From: Silene latifolia
Lineage: Eukaryota; Streptophyta; Magnoliopsida; Caryophyllales; Caryophyllaceae
Direction: 5' to 3'
Length of the DNA: 64,000 nucleotides
Assembly: GCF_048544455.1 (NCBI RefSeq)
Contig: NC_133529.1
Span: forward strand, 47,655,456-47,719,455
Every line of letters begins with the position of its first letter. The first letter of the stretch is position 1. Positions 48,508 to 61,364 of this stretch are shown one piece after another. The notes under the pieces were generated by a model. It made no database searches and had not been told where the DNA came from. It saw nothing but the letters and a program-made list of their open reading frames with translations. The position numbers and the translations under genes are program-made.

Positions 48508-49383
48508 TGTTGGAGTATGTGTCCTCAACAATAGTGCGATCACATGATTTATAAATCATAATTAAATCTCATAATAAGAATACAAAGGGATGATAAATTA
48601 AATAGTCAACTGATCAACATTAATCGGTAATGATTGGCTTGCTATAGTTTGACGTTACTGTCGTAGGACGGTGGTGGTCAGTTGATCCCTTAAGGTCACA
48701 CCTATAGGATGATGCCCTAATCTGTAAAGTTAATTAGTTGTATATTGATACAAGTTAATTAATTCCTTAAATAAGAACAATTTATATTTATGAGAGGAAA
48801 TATGTATCTTATTGTAATTCGATTAAATAAGATTCGATTTAGTGGATTAATATATTAATTCACTAAATAATATTGAGGTTTTATAAATATTTCGAGGTAG
48901 AGGTAATTAGTTATTTACATTTACAAGAGGTTGTGAATTTAACTAACTAGCTATTATGGGACCCATTATATGTTGATATAATGATAAAATATTACTCAAT
49001 AAGTTGAGTGAATATATGTTTATTAATTTGTCACATAATTGTTGTATGATCAAATTAATATTTAATTATGTAAGGTAATTAAACATAAGACTTATAAGCA
49101 TTTGTGGGACAAATATTATAATACAAAAAAGGACCCATATACACCAATGTGTACCGTCCAAAACAATGAGCATGCTTGAGTTTTGGTTTTGTCATTTAGT
49201 TGTTGGAAAGATGCTCCAACATCTTATGACACACTTTATAAGCTAGCCTACTACCTACATATAATATGATGATTGCATGTGATATTTAGAGAAGACTAAA
49301 AAATGTTCTACAAGAGGCATTTTGGACGGCACATCAAAGTAGAGAAGAATTTTGATCTTAGTAACTTAATTAAAACTAAAAAT
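48508..49383 (+). repeat. LTR of truncated Copia element D
   Basis: Begins TGTTGGAGTATGTGTCC, homologous to the M1 and P LTR starts, and runs to the primer site ATTGGTATCAGAGCATAGG at 49382. It is shorter than its relatives and lacks a CA terminus: its last 27 bp (49358-49384) duplicate interior sequence at 49440-49466. Confidence 0.75.
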
Positions 49384-49782
49384 TGGTATCAGAGCATAGG
49401 ATGTTGCATGCTTAATCGTTTTATAGTTTTTTCGAGTTATTAGTAACTTAATTAAAACTAAAAATTTGTGATTTATTAGATTAAGTCACGAAATCATGAT
49501 GGATGTTATATATTCTGGTCATAAAATGTGTTTAGGTCATTTTTATGATTTATGGTATTTTATTGCTCATTTTAATGATTTTTAGTGAAATAATTACATT
49601 TTTATGAGTAAAATGAACTTTTATTTACTAAAAATGGTTAAACATCACTACTGGCCATGATTTTTTAGTATGACCTCACATGAATATTTTATGTATTGTA
49701 TGTAAAATTTCGTATTAATGTGATTAATATTTCATGATTTATGTTTTTTATGTTATAAAAATTGTATAAATGGAGGTTAAAT

Positions 49783-50630
49783 ATGCTTGGTGGTTAGCTT
49801 CAAAAAAAGACCATTTATGAGTTAAGTGGGTGAACCATGTTTACCTAAAGGGTGCTGATTGGTGTATTTATACTCCTCCTGACTGCAGCTGGTCATGGAG
49901 GAAAATCATTCACATAATGCAAGTTTTTCGCCAAGCATACACTGATTCAAAATGGTTGAATGCTGATGTGCCCTACACTGTCCAATCTGGTTATCACTGG
50001 CTCAGACTAAAAGCACCAAAGGTTGAGTGGAGGCATATTTGTTGGAACCAGCTGAATGTTCCTAAATACTCTTTCATTTTCTGGTCTTTTATGCACTCTC
50101 GTCTTCTGACTAAGGATAGGTTGGTCAGAATGGGGATTACCACTGATCCCATGTGTGATATTTGTAGACTCCATCCCGAAGATCATCATCACCTGTTTTA
50201 TGCTTGTGAGTATGCTCTTGCCTGTAGCAGAATTCTTCAGGAAGCATTGGGGATTTCTCTTCCTGTGCCTGGTCTGATCCAATGGTTCTCACGAGCAAGG
50301 AGATCAAAATTTCAACGCAGGTATATTGGAGCTTGCTATGTTGGTATGTTTTACTATATCTGGAGGATTAGGAATGAAGCTCGAATAGATCACTACATAA
50401 GGGCACCTGCTCAGGTGGTCAAGATCATCTTATCTGAAGTGCACTCTCGCTTTAATCGAAGAAACTGCAACAAGTTGAAACATAGTGATATAGAATGGTT
50501 GAATAGCATCTGCTAGCTTGTTGTTTGTTTGCAGTCTGTTTTCTTTTTGCTGATGTAATAGTGTGGTTGATGCAAAGTTGTACATAACTCTATTCTTTTG
50601 ATTTATACTACTTAACCTTTCCCAAAAAAA
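49783..50630 (+). mobile_element. 5'-truncated L1-type LINE
   Basis: 848 bp ending in an A-run and flanked by the 15-bp direct repeat AAATGGAGGTTAAAT (49768-49782, 50631-50645). It is inserted in the leader of element D. The M1 leader shows no such insert. It carries the last part of the LINE ORF2. Confidence 0.92.
49786..50516 (+). pseudogene. LINE ORF2 C-terminus with reverse-transcriptase zinc-binding domain
   Basis: The open part is 49830-50516 (228 residues). The same frame extends upstream (AWWLASKKDHL) through a single TGA at about 49819, where WVKWVNHVYLK is typical. Residues about 50-140 form the zf-RVT domain of plant non-LTR elements: YHWLRLKAPKVEWRHICWNQ, PKYSFIFWSFMHSRLLTKDR, then CDIC...HHLFYAC, a Cys-Cys-His-Cys pattern. 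The reverse transcriptase itself is lost by 5' truncation, so this copy cannot move. Confidence 0.9.
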
Positions 50631-52262
50631 AAATGGAGGTTAAATGACTAAAAATAGTTAAACTTAGTTTCTGACCTTGAAATTTTTATATGACGTCACA
50701 TGCATATTTTACTTATTGTATGTAAAATTTCGTAAAAATTTGATTTGTTTTTCATGGTTTATGATTTTTATGAGATAAAAATGAATTAAATGGAGGTAAA
50801 ATGGTTAAATATAGTTAAACTTCGAAATAGGCCATTAAATTTTAATATGTTGTCACATGCATAATTTACTCACTGTGTGTAAAATTTGAGATGAACTTGA
50901 TTCATTTTGCATGATTTATGAATTTTTAGAGTAAAAATGACATAAATAGTGACTATTTTAGCATAAATAGCTAAAACGAATTACATGGCATGAGAAAATT
51001 ATTTTAGGTTGAATTTATATCCCAATTATCAGATCTAAAGTCGTAAAATTGATTAGATTAATTTTTGTATACTTTAGATGTTTTATTTGATAAAACCGAT
51101 AAATTGCAACTATATTTTCTCGAAATAAATTCAAAAATTTTAACCATGATTTTTCACATTATGAGTGTCACGGAAATATTCCAGAATATTCAAAAATTTA
51201 AAATTCAAATTTTGAAATCATTGTAATTTAATTTGGATTTATTTCATAATAGTTATGATTTTAAGGTCAAAATGAGCATAAAATTATATCAAATTGAATT
51301 ATTGTCAAAAATTGAGTGATGACTAATTTTTGAGACCTAAGATTGTTAGGATAAATAACTTGAACTAAAATTTGATTTTAGTATTATTTAACGATTTTAA
51401 TAAGTTAAAATCGTGCATTTCCATAAAACCGGGTTATATAATCGATATAAGTTAAATTGGGCGATTTGCCACATAATTTGGCATGATAGACACATATTAT
51501 AATGCTTCATATTTCATTGTTGAATGTCATATTTTATTTATATAATTTTGAATTATGTAATTTTATCTTAGTATGGCCTCAGTTTTAATCGATATTACCC
51601 TTAATGTAAGGGAATATTGATTCGGTTGTAATTTAATGTGATCTCGTATCACTTTTATTTTTACTAGTTTTTCATTTTACAAATGTATAATAGGAATAGC
51701 TATGTATTTTTATTATTATTTGTAACTCCAGAGTTTCTTCAAGACGGTGCCATTCGGAAAGGCGTTCCGACAAAGACGGTGTTCTTGGGAGGCAAGCCAG
51801 TTGAAGATTCAAGGGACCAAAGGAGTTGGTTTCCGAATTGGTAATAGATTATTTGATTTTCTACTTTAGGATGGCCATACTAGGAATTTATTATTTTGCT
51901 TTGCATTTCTTTTAATATGTTGCATGCATTGCCAAATCGCCGTAACAACACATGCATATCACATCGAGTCTTCGACCGTGTCAATTATAATTATCGATAA
52001 TTCGACTTCTAGTTCACTTAAAATTGATGGATAATAAATTGACAAGACCTTTACTTTTAAAAGATTGAGACTTAGTCTTACCAAATAGTAGGAGCCAATG
52101 AATCTAAATTACATAAGGAGTACAATACGATTTTTCGGGGTGCTTCTATTGACGTTGGGTAAGTGGGGTAATAAGTAGTTATTACACTTCGAAAATTTGG
52201 TTGATCTCAACGAAGGTATTTTGCGACCGTAGCCGCAAAAAGTTCGGGCTAAAGATGAACTT

Positions 52263-52789
52263 TGTAACAACCCTATATACCAAGGAGCCTTAACAAGACC
52301 TTCCCTAGCATATAAAGGCGTTACCATCTCGGTTGCCTGAGGAAAGCAATCATCAAAAGTCGTTAAAAGAACATTTATAATTATCTTACAAGAGATTAAA
52401 CCAACACTACTGATACAAACGATACACTCATCAACACTATGTAAACTACTTCTGTCATGACTCGTGAAGACTCATCCCGCCAAGACTCCAGCTACCATCC
52501 AAGACATCACCTGCTAAGACTGACTGCTCACCATAAGGGATCACGGCAGACACAACAGAAGCAAACAAGAAAACAACCACACAAGGTCAGTACTGCGGAC
52601 AATATAGCAACAACAGCAAACCCACTACAGACACAACAGAAAGCACACACAAGCCACAACACTCCAATCAATCACCGTCACCGACTGTCCACTAGACCAG
52701 CCCTACCAGTGGGGGACCGCAGCCGTACCCACCAAATCCCCGCCCATCAAACTGAGCGATAAACCCTGTCCCATTAATGTGCACATCCC
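52263..52789 (-). repeat. Tekay-like LTR fragment
   Basis: Starts TGTAACAACCCTATATACCA and matches the LTR at 32723 in order (TTACCATCTCGGT, CCAGTGGGGGACCGCAGCC, TTAATGTGCACATCCC). It is cut at 52790 by a Copia LTR. More diverged than the LTRs of the nested element. Confidence 0.82.
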
Positions 52790-53950
52790 TGTTAGAATAA
52801 TTAATCTAATTAATTTACATATTCATATATGTGACATTTTAATTTAGTCATAAAATTAAAACTAGATCTTATGCATGCAAACTTAAATTAAAAGGAGAAG
52901 AAATCATCAATCCTTACTATGATAATTTCGGATTTTTGGGCACAAGTAAGATCTCCTTCTTACTTGTTCTTGAGCTTCCTAATATTGGATGAACAAGTAT
53001 TCAAGCTTAGAATCCCTCCCAAAGACTTATACCCAAGATGACCTCTTAATAGATTAATATTATTTGTACTAGAACAATATTAATCTAGCTAAAATTGACC
53101 CAAAATATTTGTTTGTACTCTTGTTTATTCGGCCAAGAGTAGGGGAAGATTTTTGGAGATTTTCTCTCTTATCTTTCTATAATTTTTTATGAGATGTTAG
53201 AATGAATGTTACACTAGCCAATATGGTAGTGTAAGAGTAAAAATTAAGCAAAAACATTTGCTCTTTTCTTATGGGAAAACCAGAAATGGGGAGGGGGAAA
53301 AGCCCAATGCATGCTCTCCTTTTCTTCCCAAGATGAAGCTATGCATGCAAGGCTAGGTCTAGGTTTTATTATTATGTTTTCCACTTATTATACAACACAA
53401 TAAAAAACACTAAAAGACCCCTCCATTTCGGTACACACACATAAAATGGATGAGTCCATTTTATTTGTGATTTTGTCAATATGTCACATGTGACACATTA
53501 CATGACATCTTATATATAAAATGTATTTTTAACAATTAAAAATCAACACATTAATAAAATAGGTCACTTATAAAAATTAACATAGTAATTCATAATTACT
53601 TGTACCAAAAGTGTTTCCGAATTATAAACTACAACATTCTGTATTTATAATAATTTATTCATTCCGTTTCAATTGTTTCCGTAAACAATAATTTCATCTA
53701 AGTAATAAAACAATTCGATCACTTAGACCGTATTTTATTATAATCAAATTACAATAAGACACGTAAATATTACTTCCAAAATCATCCGTCAATTTTAAGC
53801 AATTTAATTAACTCGTATCGACATACGATCAATTAAATAAACAATTAAGAGTGTCACCCTTTAGGTATGACCTAAGGGGATCAACTGGTCACCACCGTCG
53901 TACGACAGTAATGTCAAACTCTAGTCAGCCAATCATTACCGATATGTGTG
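52790..53950 (-). repeat. Copia LTR fragment, relative of element C LTR
   Basis: Minus-strand LTR beginning (plus coordinates) TGTTAGAATAATT, homologous in inverse orientation to 56256-57482. It stops in CATTACCGATATGTGTG, where another LTR starts at 53951; its U3 end is missing from this point. Confidence 0.8.
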
Positions 53951-55251
53951 TGTTAGAATCTATTTAATCTCATTAATTTACATATTCACATATGTTCAAA
54001 TTTATTTAGTCATAAAATAAATTCTAGATCTTATGCATGCAAACTAAAACAAGAGTAGAGAAGAAATCGTCACTTCTTACTATGATGTTTCGGATTAAGG
54101 GCACAAGTAAGGTCTCCTACCTTCACTTGTTCTTGAGCTATGATGAGTAAAAGAATGATCCTCCAAAGACTTCAAGTGTAGAAGCCACTCCTCTTGATTG
54201 CACCCAAGATTATCCCATATCTCTACTAAATAATATGTGCTAGATATTGGTTTAGTAGTTTACCTTAAAATTGATTACTAATACTCATATATTACACTAA
54301 TAATATTAGTAATCTTATTTGAACAATTTGGATCATGATTTCTCTAATTTTGGAGAAAAATCAAAGAGTAGAGAGAAAAATGCATGTAAATGAATGAACA
54401 TGCATTAGTTGAATGAGTAGAGAACAAAAGTTATCTATAGTAGAGAGAGGGCACGGTTATGGGGAGGTGAGGACCAATATATGGTCCTTCCCTTTTTACT
54501 TTTGTTCTTATCTAAACCTTAGGCATGTAAGGCTAGGTAAGTAGTGTCATGATGGTGTTATTTTAGCTTATTAAAATAAATCACCACCATCCACTAACCC
54601 TCTACATTTCGGTCCACTTATAAAATGGACTACCATTTTATTTTGTCAATTTGTCAATTGTCACACAATATGTCACATGTAGTATGTTACATGTTATTAA
54701 TTAATTAAATGCATATTTATCACATAAATATCATTTTTATAAATTAATTAAATTACATTCAACAAATTGACTAGTGATACTTGATCACATAAATAAAATG
54801 GGTCATTTAATTATAATTCACAACATCTTATAATTATAATCAACCATTCATTCTTATCTCTATTGTTTCTCAAACATTAAACAATTTTAGTAATAAAGTA
54901 TTTCAATTATTAAAATAAATCTTATTTAATCTCATTACAATAAGATATCAATATTCTCTCTCACAAATTGAATTGTTCAATTTTAAGGAATTGATTAACT
55001 TGTATCGTCATACAATTAATCAACTTTACAGATTAGGGCATCATCCTTTAGGTGTGACCTTAAGGGATCAACTGACCACCACCGTCCCACGACAGTAACG
55101 TCAAACTCTAGCAAGCCAATCGTTACCGATTAATGTTGATCAGTTGACTATAAAATGAATCATCCCTTACGTATTCTTAAAAATGAGATTTAAACATGTG
55201 ATCATCATGATCGACAATTGTGATCGCATTATTATCGGGGACACTCCAACA
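53951..55251 (-). repeat. 3' LTR of a truncated minus-strand Copia element
   Basis: 1301 bp, TGTTAGAATC...CACTCCAACA, related to the P LTR in inverse orientation. A minus-strand purine tract (CAAGTGGGAGAT) is adjacent at 55252. Confidence 0.85.
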
Positions 55252-56255
55252 ATCTCCCACTTGTCCTCGACAAGTGTGCGTCACCAATTCTCTTGTCCTA
55301 TTACTATCTCCCACTCAATGCAAGGTGTCTTTCGAGTCGTACTTGCAAGTGATCATATCGAGAGTGGTTTCCTCGATCCGGAGAATAAGCGATTGACGAA
55401 TTTATCTACCATAGATACCTTCCGAGCGTGGCCACGCATTTCCGTTCACTACTCCTCGAGTGGCCCCGAGATATTGTTTTAACCACGACAAGGGGGTGGA
55501 CAATTCCTATCGCACTATTCCTTCGACTAGCCACAACCATCATAACCCAAAAATACCATTTGACCCCATTTACGAAGGTCGTAGGAACATAAATCAAAGT
55601 TTAATCAAACCGCACGACCTTAGGCGAACAGTCTTTAGTCAAAAGAATCGACTCATTAGAATACTATAGTAGCTCTCGCCACGACCAGGCTTTATAAATT
55701 TGCAAGAACTCTATAAGCGGTCACTTTGCTGTGAGTGTTCCGAGTCTGCCTATGTGATCGACTAGTCATCTCACATGACTCTATGGCACTTGAACTTGCC
55801 ATCAATCGCATCACACTCTAGTCACTTCGAGACGTCACCTCATACAAGTGACTATGGGCAAATACCATGTTAATCCGGGTTCACTTTAACGGGGTTCAAT
55901 ATTGTCTCTACAACCCGTTTGGATGTAACAAAGTATAAAAGGAGTTTTTTTAGATTTAAAAACTCGAACGACAAATGTGATTATCACATATGAATAGTCA
56001 ATACCTGATTACTACTTCATATTTTTATAATCCATTTTCATCTTATATGTAGTTGTTCATCTCAATGCAATTGAAATGACATATGACATGACTTATCATG
56101 TTAAGCCTATGAGAAGGCTTTGGTTAGTAGGTTTTATCAACTTCTTGTACCTTACTTAACCTTACTACATACTCGTTTTCCTTTGTAATGTATACATTTG
56201 CATTACAAAACTTTCTGAGTACGTGTCTAGATCCAATCTAGACATAGGCTCTCTA
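55252..56255 (-). pseudogene. Interior remnant of that Copia element
   Basis: Matches the last 1 kb of the P interior (30190-31194) in inverse orientation; only decayed pol tail remains. It is cut at 56256 by the LTR of element C. Confidence 0.75.
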
Positions 56256-57482
56256 TGTTGGAATATGTGTCCTCCGACAATAATGCGATCACAACTGTTG
56301 ATCATGATGATCACATGTTTAAAGTCTCATTTTAAAGAATACAATTGGGAAGTAATATTTTACTGTCAACTGGTCCACACATATCGGTAATGATTGGCTG
56401 ACTAAAGTTTGATATTACTGTCGTGCGACGGTGGTGATCAGTTGATCACCTTAGGTCATACCTAAAGGGTAACACTCTTAATTGATCATTTAATTGATCG
56501 TATAACGATACGGGTTAATTAAATTACTTAAATTGACGGACGATTTTGGAAGTAATATTTACGTGTCTCATTGTAATTTGATTAAATGAGATACGGTCTA
56601 AGTAATCGAATTGTTTTATTGCTTAGATGAAATTATAAATACAAGATGTTATTTATAATTGGTAAATTATTTTGGTACAAGTAATTATGAATTACTAAGT
56701 CGATTTTGTATATGACGTATTTTAATAATGCGTTGATTTTTAATATGTTAAAAATACATAACAATTTTATCTGACATATGACATGTGACAAATTGACAAA
56801 TTGACAAAGATAAAATGAAGTCCATTTTATCTCTAATGACCGAAATTAAGGGGAGTATTAGGAATATATTGTGTTGATTATGTTAGTGGTAAACATAATC
56901 ATTTCCTCCTAAACCTAGCCATGTAACCCTACTTGATCTTGTGAAGACCACCTTGTGCATGCATTGGTCCCTTTCCTTTCCCCTTACCCGGTTTTTCAAA
57001 GAGCAAGGCCAAGGGTCTTTTGCTCTATAATTTATCTCATACACTACATCAAAAGTTAGTGTATTATCATTCATAATTCATCATCTAAAATAAGAATTTT
57101 AGAGAGATAAAAAGCCTTCCTTCTTCTCCTTCTCTCAACCAAAATTATTGAGAGATCAAATATTATTTTTGGTCAATTTTATACAAAAATTAATATTGTT
57201 CTAGTAATAATAATATTAATTTTATTAAGTTGTTACTTTGGGTATAAATCCTTGGGAGGGATTCTCTACTTGAATCCTTGTTCATCCACTTAAGGAAGCT
57301 CAAGAACAAGTGAGTAGGAGAACTCACTTGTGCCCATAAAATCCGAAATCCTCAATGTATGATGATGATTTCTTCTTTAAATCTTTTATTGTTTGCATGC
57401 ATAAGATCATCTTTTAATTTTATGACTAAAATAAATCATACATATATGAATATGTCAAGTAATGAGATAAAGATTTCTAACA
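56256..57482 (+). repeat. 5' LTR of element C
   Basis: 1227 bp, TGTTGGAATATG...GATTTCTAACA. Confidence 0.88.
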
Positions 57483-57484
57483 AG

Positions 57485-57501
57485 CGGTATCAAGAGCCTT
57501 G
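57485..57501 (+). other. Primer-binding site of element C, variant form
   Basis: CGGTATCAAGAGCCTTGG, same variant as in P: an extra A relative to the usual initiator-Met site. Confidence 0.65.
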
Positions 57502-57502
57502 G

Positions 57503-59728
57503 TTGTTTGCATGCAAATCGGTTATAGTTTTTCCGAGTTATACGATTAACATATAAAACTTGTAAATTTGTGTTATTATGAAATATCACGAAATAATTTA
57601 TGCATGTTAAAGTTTCTGATCCTAAAATGTATTTAGGATATTTTGGTTAATTTATGGATTTTTATTGTTCATCTTATATAATAATGGCATTAAAAATGTG
57701 ATTTTATGATTAAAATGTCATTTTCGGACTAAAATTAGCTAAACTTCGAATTTTCCAGTGGTTTTTGGATATGTTTTTATATATATTATTTTTTAGATGA
57801 TCTGGAAATTTTCAGAATTTTTGGAGTTTTTATGCTCGAAATATAGATTTTTCATGATAAAAATCGGATTTAAAGAAAAATAGGTTAATATGAGAAATAT
57901 TTCGAATCTGGTCATATAAATTTAGTATGTTGTCACATGCAATTTTACAAGATGTGTGTAAAATAATAGGCTATATTGAAGTCTTTATGCATGATTTATG
58001 AATTATTGATGAAAAATAGCATAAATAGTGACTTAATTAGTGAATTATTGCTAAAACATACTCCATGACTAAGGAAAAACGCCACATGTTGCATTTTATT
58101 ACCTATTTCAGATCTAAAATTGAAAAGTTGATAAATATAATTTTTCTCATGTTTTTATGATTATATTTGTAAAAACCGATAAACCGCAACATTGTTTTTC
58201 CGGATAAATTTCGAAATTTTTAACCTAAGGTTTTTGAACATTATGAGTGTCATGGTATTTTTCCAGAATGTTCATGAGTTTAAAATTCAAATTTTGAATT
58301 TATTTGAAATTTTTGTGATTTATTTGAAGTTTATAGCATTTTATTGTAATTTTTGAGTCCATTAATGAACAATTTTAAGAAATATAAGTTAATTATGGTC
58401 AAATAGTTAGTGGAGACTAATTTTGAGTCCTAAGTTGGTTAGGGTAATTAACTTGTGCATAAATATGATTTTATGTAATTTATTGTGTTTTTAAAAGGTT
58501 GAATCACGCAAATCCGTAAAAACCATTAAATATACGATATTGGCTCCTTAAAGACGATTTAGCATAAAATTGGGCATGTTCATACATATTATAATGCTGC
58601 ATTTTATTTATGATTGTCATAATTTTATTTTATGTAATTTTTGAATTATGTAATTTTACTTAGTATTGCCTTAGTTTTTAATTGGTATTACCCGAAATGT
58701 ATGGGAATATCGATTCGGTTGTAATTTATTGTGATCTCGTATCACCGTTTTGTAATTTAATAGATTTATTTTATTTTAATTACAAATGTATAATAGGAAA
58801 TTATGTAATTTGTTATGTAATTTATTTATTCCGGAGTTCCTTGAAGACGGTGTCATTCAAGAAGGCGATACATAAAGACGGTGTTACCTCGAGATGCGTG
58901 CCATAACCGAAGTTCAAGGGACCAATGGAGTTGGTTTCCGAATATGTAATAGTTAATTAGATTTTCTATTTTAGGAAGGCCATACTAGGATTTATTTTAT
59001 GCTTTGCATTTTTATTTATATGTCGCATGCATCGCTAAATCGCCATAACTAAAACATGCATCATCATTTTATCGAGTTTATCGACCGTGTCAATTAAAAT
59101 TATCGTAGTTCACCACTTTAGTTCACTTAAAACGTGATAGATAATAAATTGACATGACCTCTCCCTAAAATTAAACAATTGAGACTTAGCCTTACCAAAA
59201 AGTAGAAACCATGAAAACCTATTTCGCGAGGGAGTGCACTCGGTCCTACCGGGGTACAAACCTGGTTACGTAGGGGAAGTGGGTGATAAATGTCTATCCA
59301 CCGAATTCATGTTGATAAGGGTTTCATCGGCCCTACCGTGCCCAAGTTGATGTGGATTTGGATCATGGACACATTTATTCGAAATTTGGATTGAGCTCAA
59401 CGGAAGTATTCCTGATCGTAGTCGCATGTGTTCCGGGCTAAAGATAAATGTTAGTGTAATTTTATCGACCAAGAGTTCTAAAAGTAGAATCGATTAAAGC
59501 GTTAATCCATCGAGTTATATTGATAAGGGTTTCATCGGCCCTACCGTGCCCAAGTTAATGTGAATTTGGATCTTGGAATCATTCATCGAAGTTGGGTAGA
59601 GGTCACTAGATAAATGCAATAAAACTTGTTTAAATTAATATTTTTACGAGTATTAGTATTATGAAAACGACATGTGTTTTATTCCTTCTATATTTTGTTT
59701 TGTAGACCGCTTCTATTTCTCATAACAA
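57503..59728 (+). other. Leader of element C
   Basis: Closely parallels 25015-27130 of element P; the small frame at 58682-58906 exists in both but with diverging ends and is not considered a gene. Two copies of the leader repeat lie at 59312-59343 and 59521-59551. Confidence 0.7.
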
Positions 59729-60625
59729 ATGGCTACTCCAAACACCAACGCCACACCTCTCACTAATACTTCATGGCTCTGATCCTTCATGGATCGATGT
59801 AAACTTGAAAAGAATGGGTTAAATTTCTCCGATTGGGATGCCCAACTCAAATTAGCCGCCCAAGGTGACGACAAGCTTCGTTACCTCACCGAGGCCTCTC
59901 CACCCGAACCTAATGCTAGGTCGAGTGCCGCCACTAGGGAAGCATATGAGGCTTACCATAAGGAGTCCGCCGCAATGAAAAATGTGTTGATCTTTGCGAT
60001 GGAGGCGGATCTCCAAAGGAGAGCCTTTAAGATGGGCACCGCTAATGAAATCTATTCCAAGCTTGTGACAATGTTTTCACAAACTCCGCGGATCGTCCAA
60101 TATGAGGCGGCCGCGGCATTCTTTGATCTCGACTTCAAAGAGGGCCAAAAGGTTAGCCCTCATGTGCTCAACTTAATGGAGCTAGTCGAGACGTTGAAGA
60201 TTCAAAAAGTTGAAATCCCCAAAGAACTCATTGTAGATAGGATTCTACACTCCTTATCCAAAGTCAAGGCATATGTTCAATTCCGGGTGAATTTTAACAT
60301 GCAAGACAAGGACGTGTCACTTGAAGAATTGCACAAGTTACTTGTGCAAGCCGAAAGAGACATGGGGTTAAATGTCAACTCACCTAAGGATGTGCTTAAC
60401 ATAAGCACCAAGAGTAAGGGGAAGTTCAAGAAGAATGGGAAGAAGGGTAAGAAGCAAGCTCCCACTTTCACCAAAGCTAAGACTTATGAAGCTAGCACCT
60501 CCAAGATCAAGAAGGGTCCTCTTGATAAATGCCATTATTGTAATGGTGTTGGACATTGGAAAAGAAATTGTTCCAAATACCTTGGTGATATTAAGGCTGG
60601 AAAGATCACTCCAGTAGGTAAATGA
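59729..60625 (+). pseudogene. Copia gag, one in-frame TGA
   Basis: The frame opens at ATG 59729 (MATPNTNATPLTNTSWL), meets TGA at 59780-59782 and continues open from MDRCKLEKNGLNFSDWD (59789) to a stop at 60625. The body is a Copia-type gag (UBN2-like): FAMEADLQRRAFKMGTANEI, YEAAAAFFDLDFKEGQKV, then a Lys-rich linker (GKFKKNGKKGKK) and the zinc knuckle CHYCNGVGHWKRNC (CX2CX4HX4C). Gag packages the element RNA. TGA is consistent with a CGA to TGA change. Translation from the internal ATG would still give a 278-residue, nearly complete protein. Confidence 0.88.
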
Positions 60626-61038
60626 CTATCCTTTCTTTTATGTTTCTAATTCAACTATGGTATTGTGATACAAAGTTGTGATAATGTATCCCCTTGATGT
60701 GACCATAATTGGCGCATATTTAGCCCCCGAATTAGCCTTGTTCCCATGCTTTTTAGTGCCTATTTGGGTCATTTCTTATCTTTAGTTCTTTGTTTTGCAT
60801 ATTCTTTGAGATTTTGATACCTTGGTAGGAAAGGAGTAAGAATCTTGCATTTTCATGGCAAAACGAGACTAAATTGATCGAATTCAATGACCAAGCATCA
60901 AGGAGAGACGAGATTAGAAGGCCTTTGTACATATTATAGTAGAAGAGCAATGTTGAGAAAAGATCCTTGAGTCCCCAAGGAAATCCCCAAGGAATTTATG
61001 AAGAAAAGGGAAGAAAAGAAGAAGAATTGTTGCTGACT

Positions 61039-61215
61039 GACAATCCGAGCGGATTGTCACCAATCCGTCCGTCCCGCAGCAGCACAATCCGAGCGGCTTT
61101 GACACAATACGCTCGGATTCCACCTCCACAATCCGCCCGGATTTCCCTGAATCCGCTCGGATTCCAACGCCAGAATCCGCCCGTCCTGACCCTATTCCGC
61201 CCGGATTCTAGTACA
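61039..61215. repeat. Array of AATCCG/CGGATT palindromic words
   Basis: The first unit, GACAATCCGAGCGGATTGTC (61039-61058), is a perfect dyad with 9-nt arms around AG. About eight further half or full units (AATCCGTCC, AATCCGAGCGG, CGCTCGGATT, AATCCGCCCGGATT, AATCCGCTCGGATT) follow. Confidence 0.88.
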
Positions 61216-61352
61216 GCACGGATTATCTTCTTCAAGCCTCAAAGAAAGACGCCCTGCTCTCAGAAAATACCGGAGTCTCCTTGCTCAACTAAAAAAGTGT
61301 AATTACTAGTTTAGCCCTTAGTTAACCCTAATGCATCCTCCCTAATTTTCAC

Positions 61353-61364
61353 TATAAATACCCC
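61353..61364 (+). promoter_or_regulatory. TATA box of Athila element E
   Basis: TATAAATACCCC, about 140 bp after the palindrome array, conserved in the other two Athila-like LTRs. Confidence 0.65.

Larger units (their letters stand above)
49384..52262 (+). mobile_element. Leader of Copia element D, interrupted by a LINE
   Basis: Plus-strand homologue of the M1 leader (39102-41213), with the same order of blocks including ATTCGGAAAGGCGTTCCGAC (51753) and GGTTTCCGAATTGG (51827). No gag or pol follows: the element is cut at 52263 by a Tekay-like LTR fragment. A perfect 10-bp-stem hairpin lies at 51391-51414. Confidence 0.75.
56256..60694 (+). mobile_element. Copia element C, plus strand, 3' part displaced
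   Basis: Consists of a 5' LTR (56256-57482), variant primer site, long leader and gag. An Athila element is inserted at 60695, so pol and the 3' LTR should lie right of the window. CTCTA at 56251-56255 is the expected target duplication. Confidence 0.88.
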
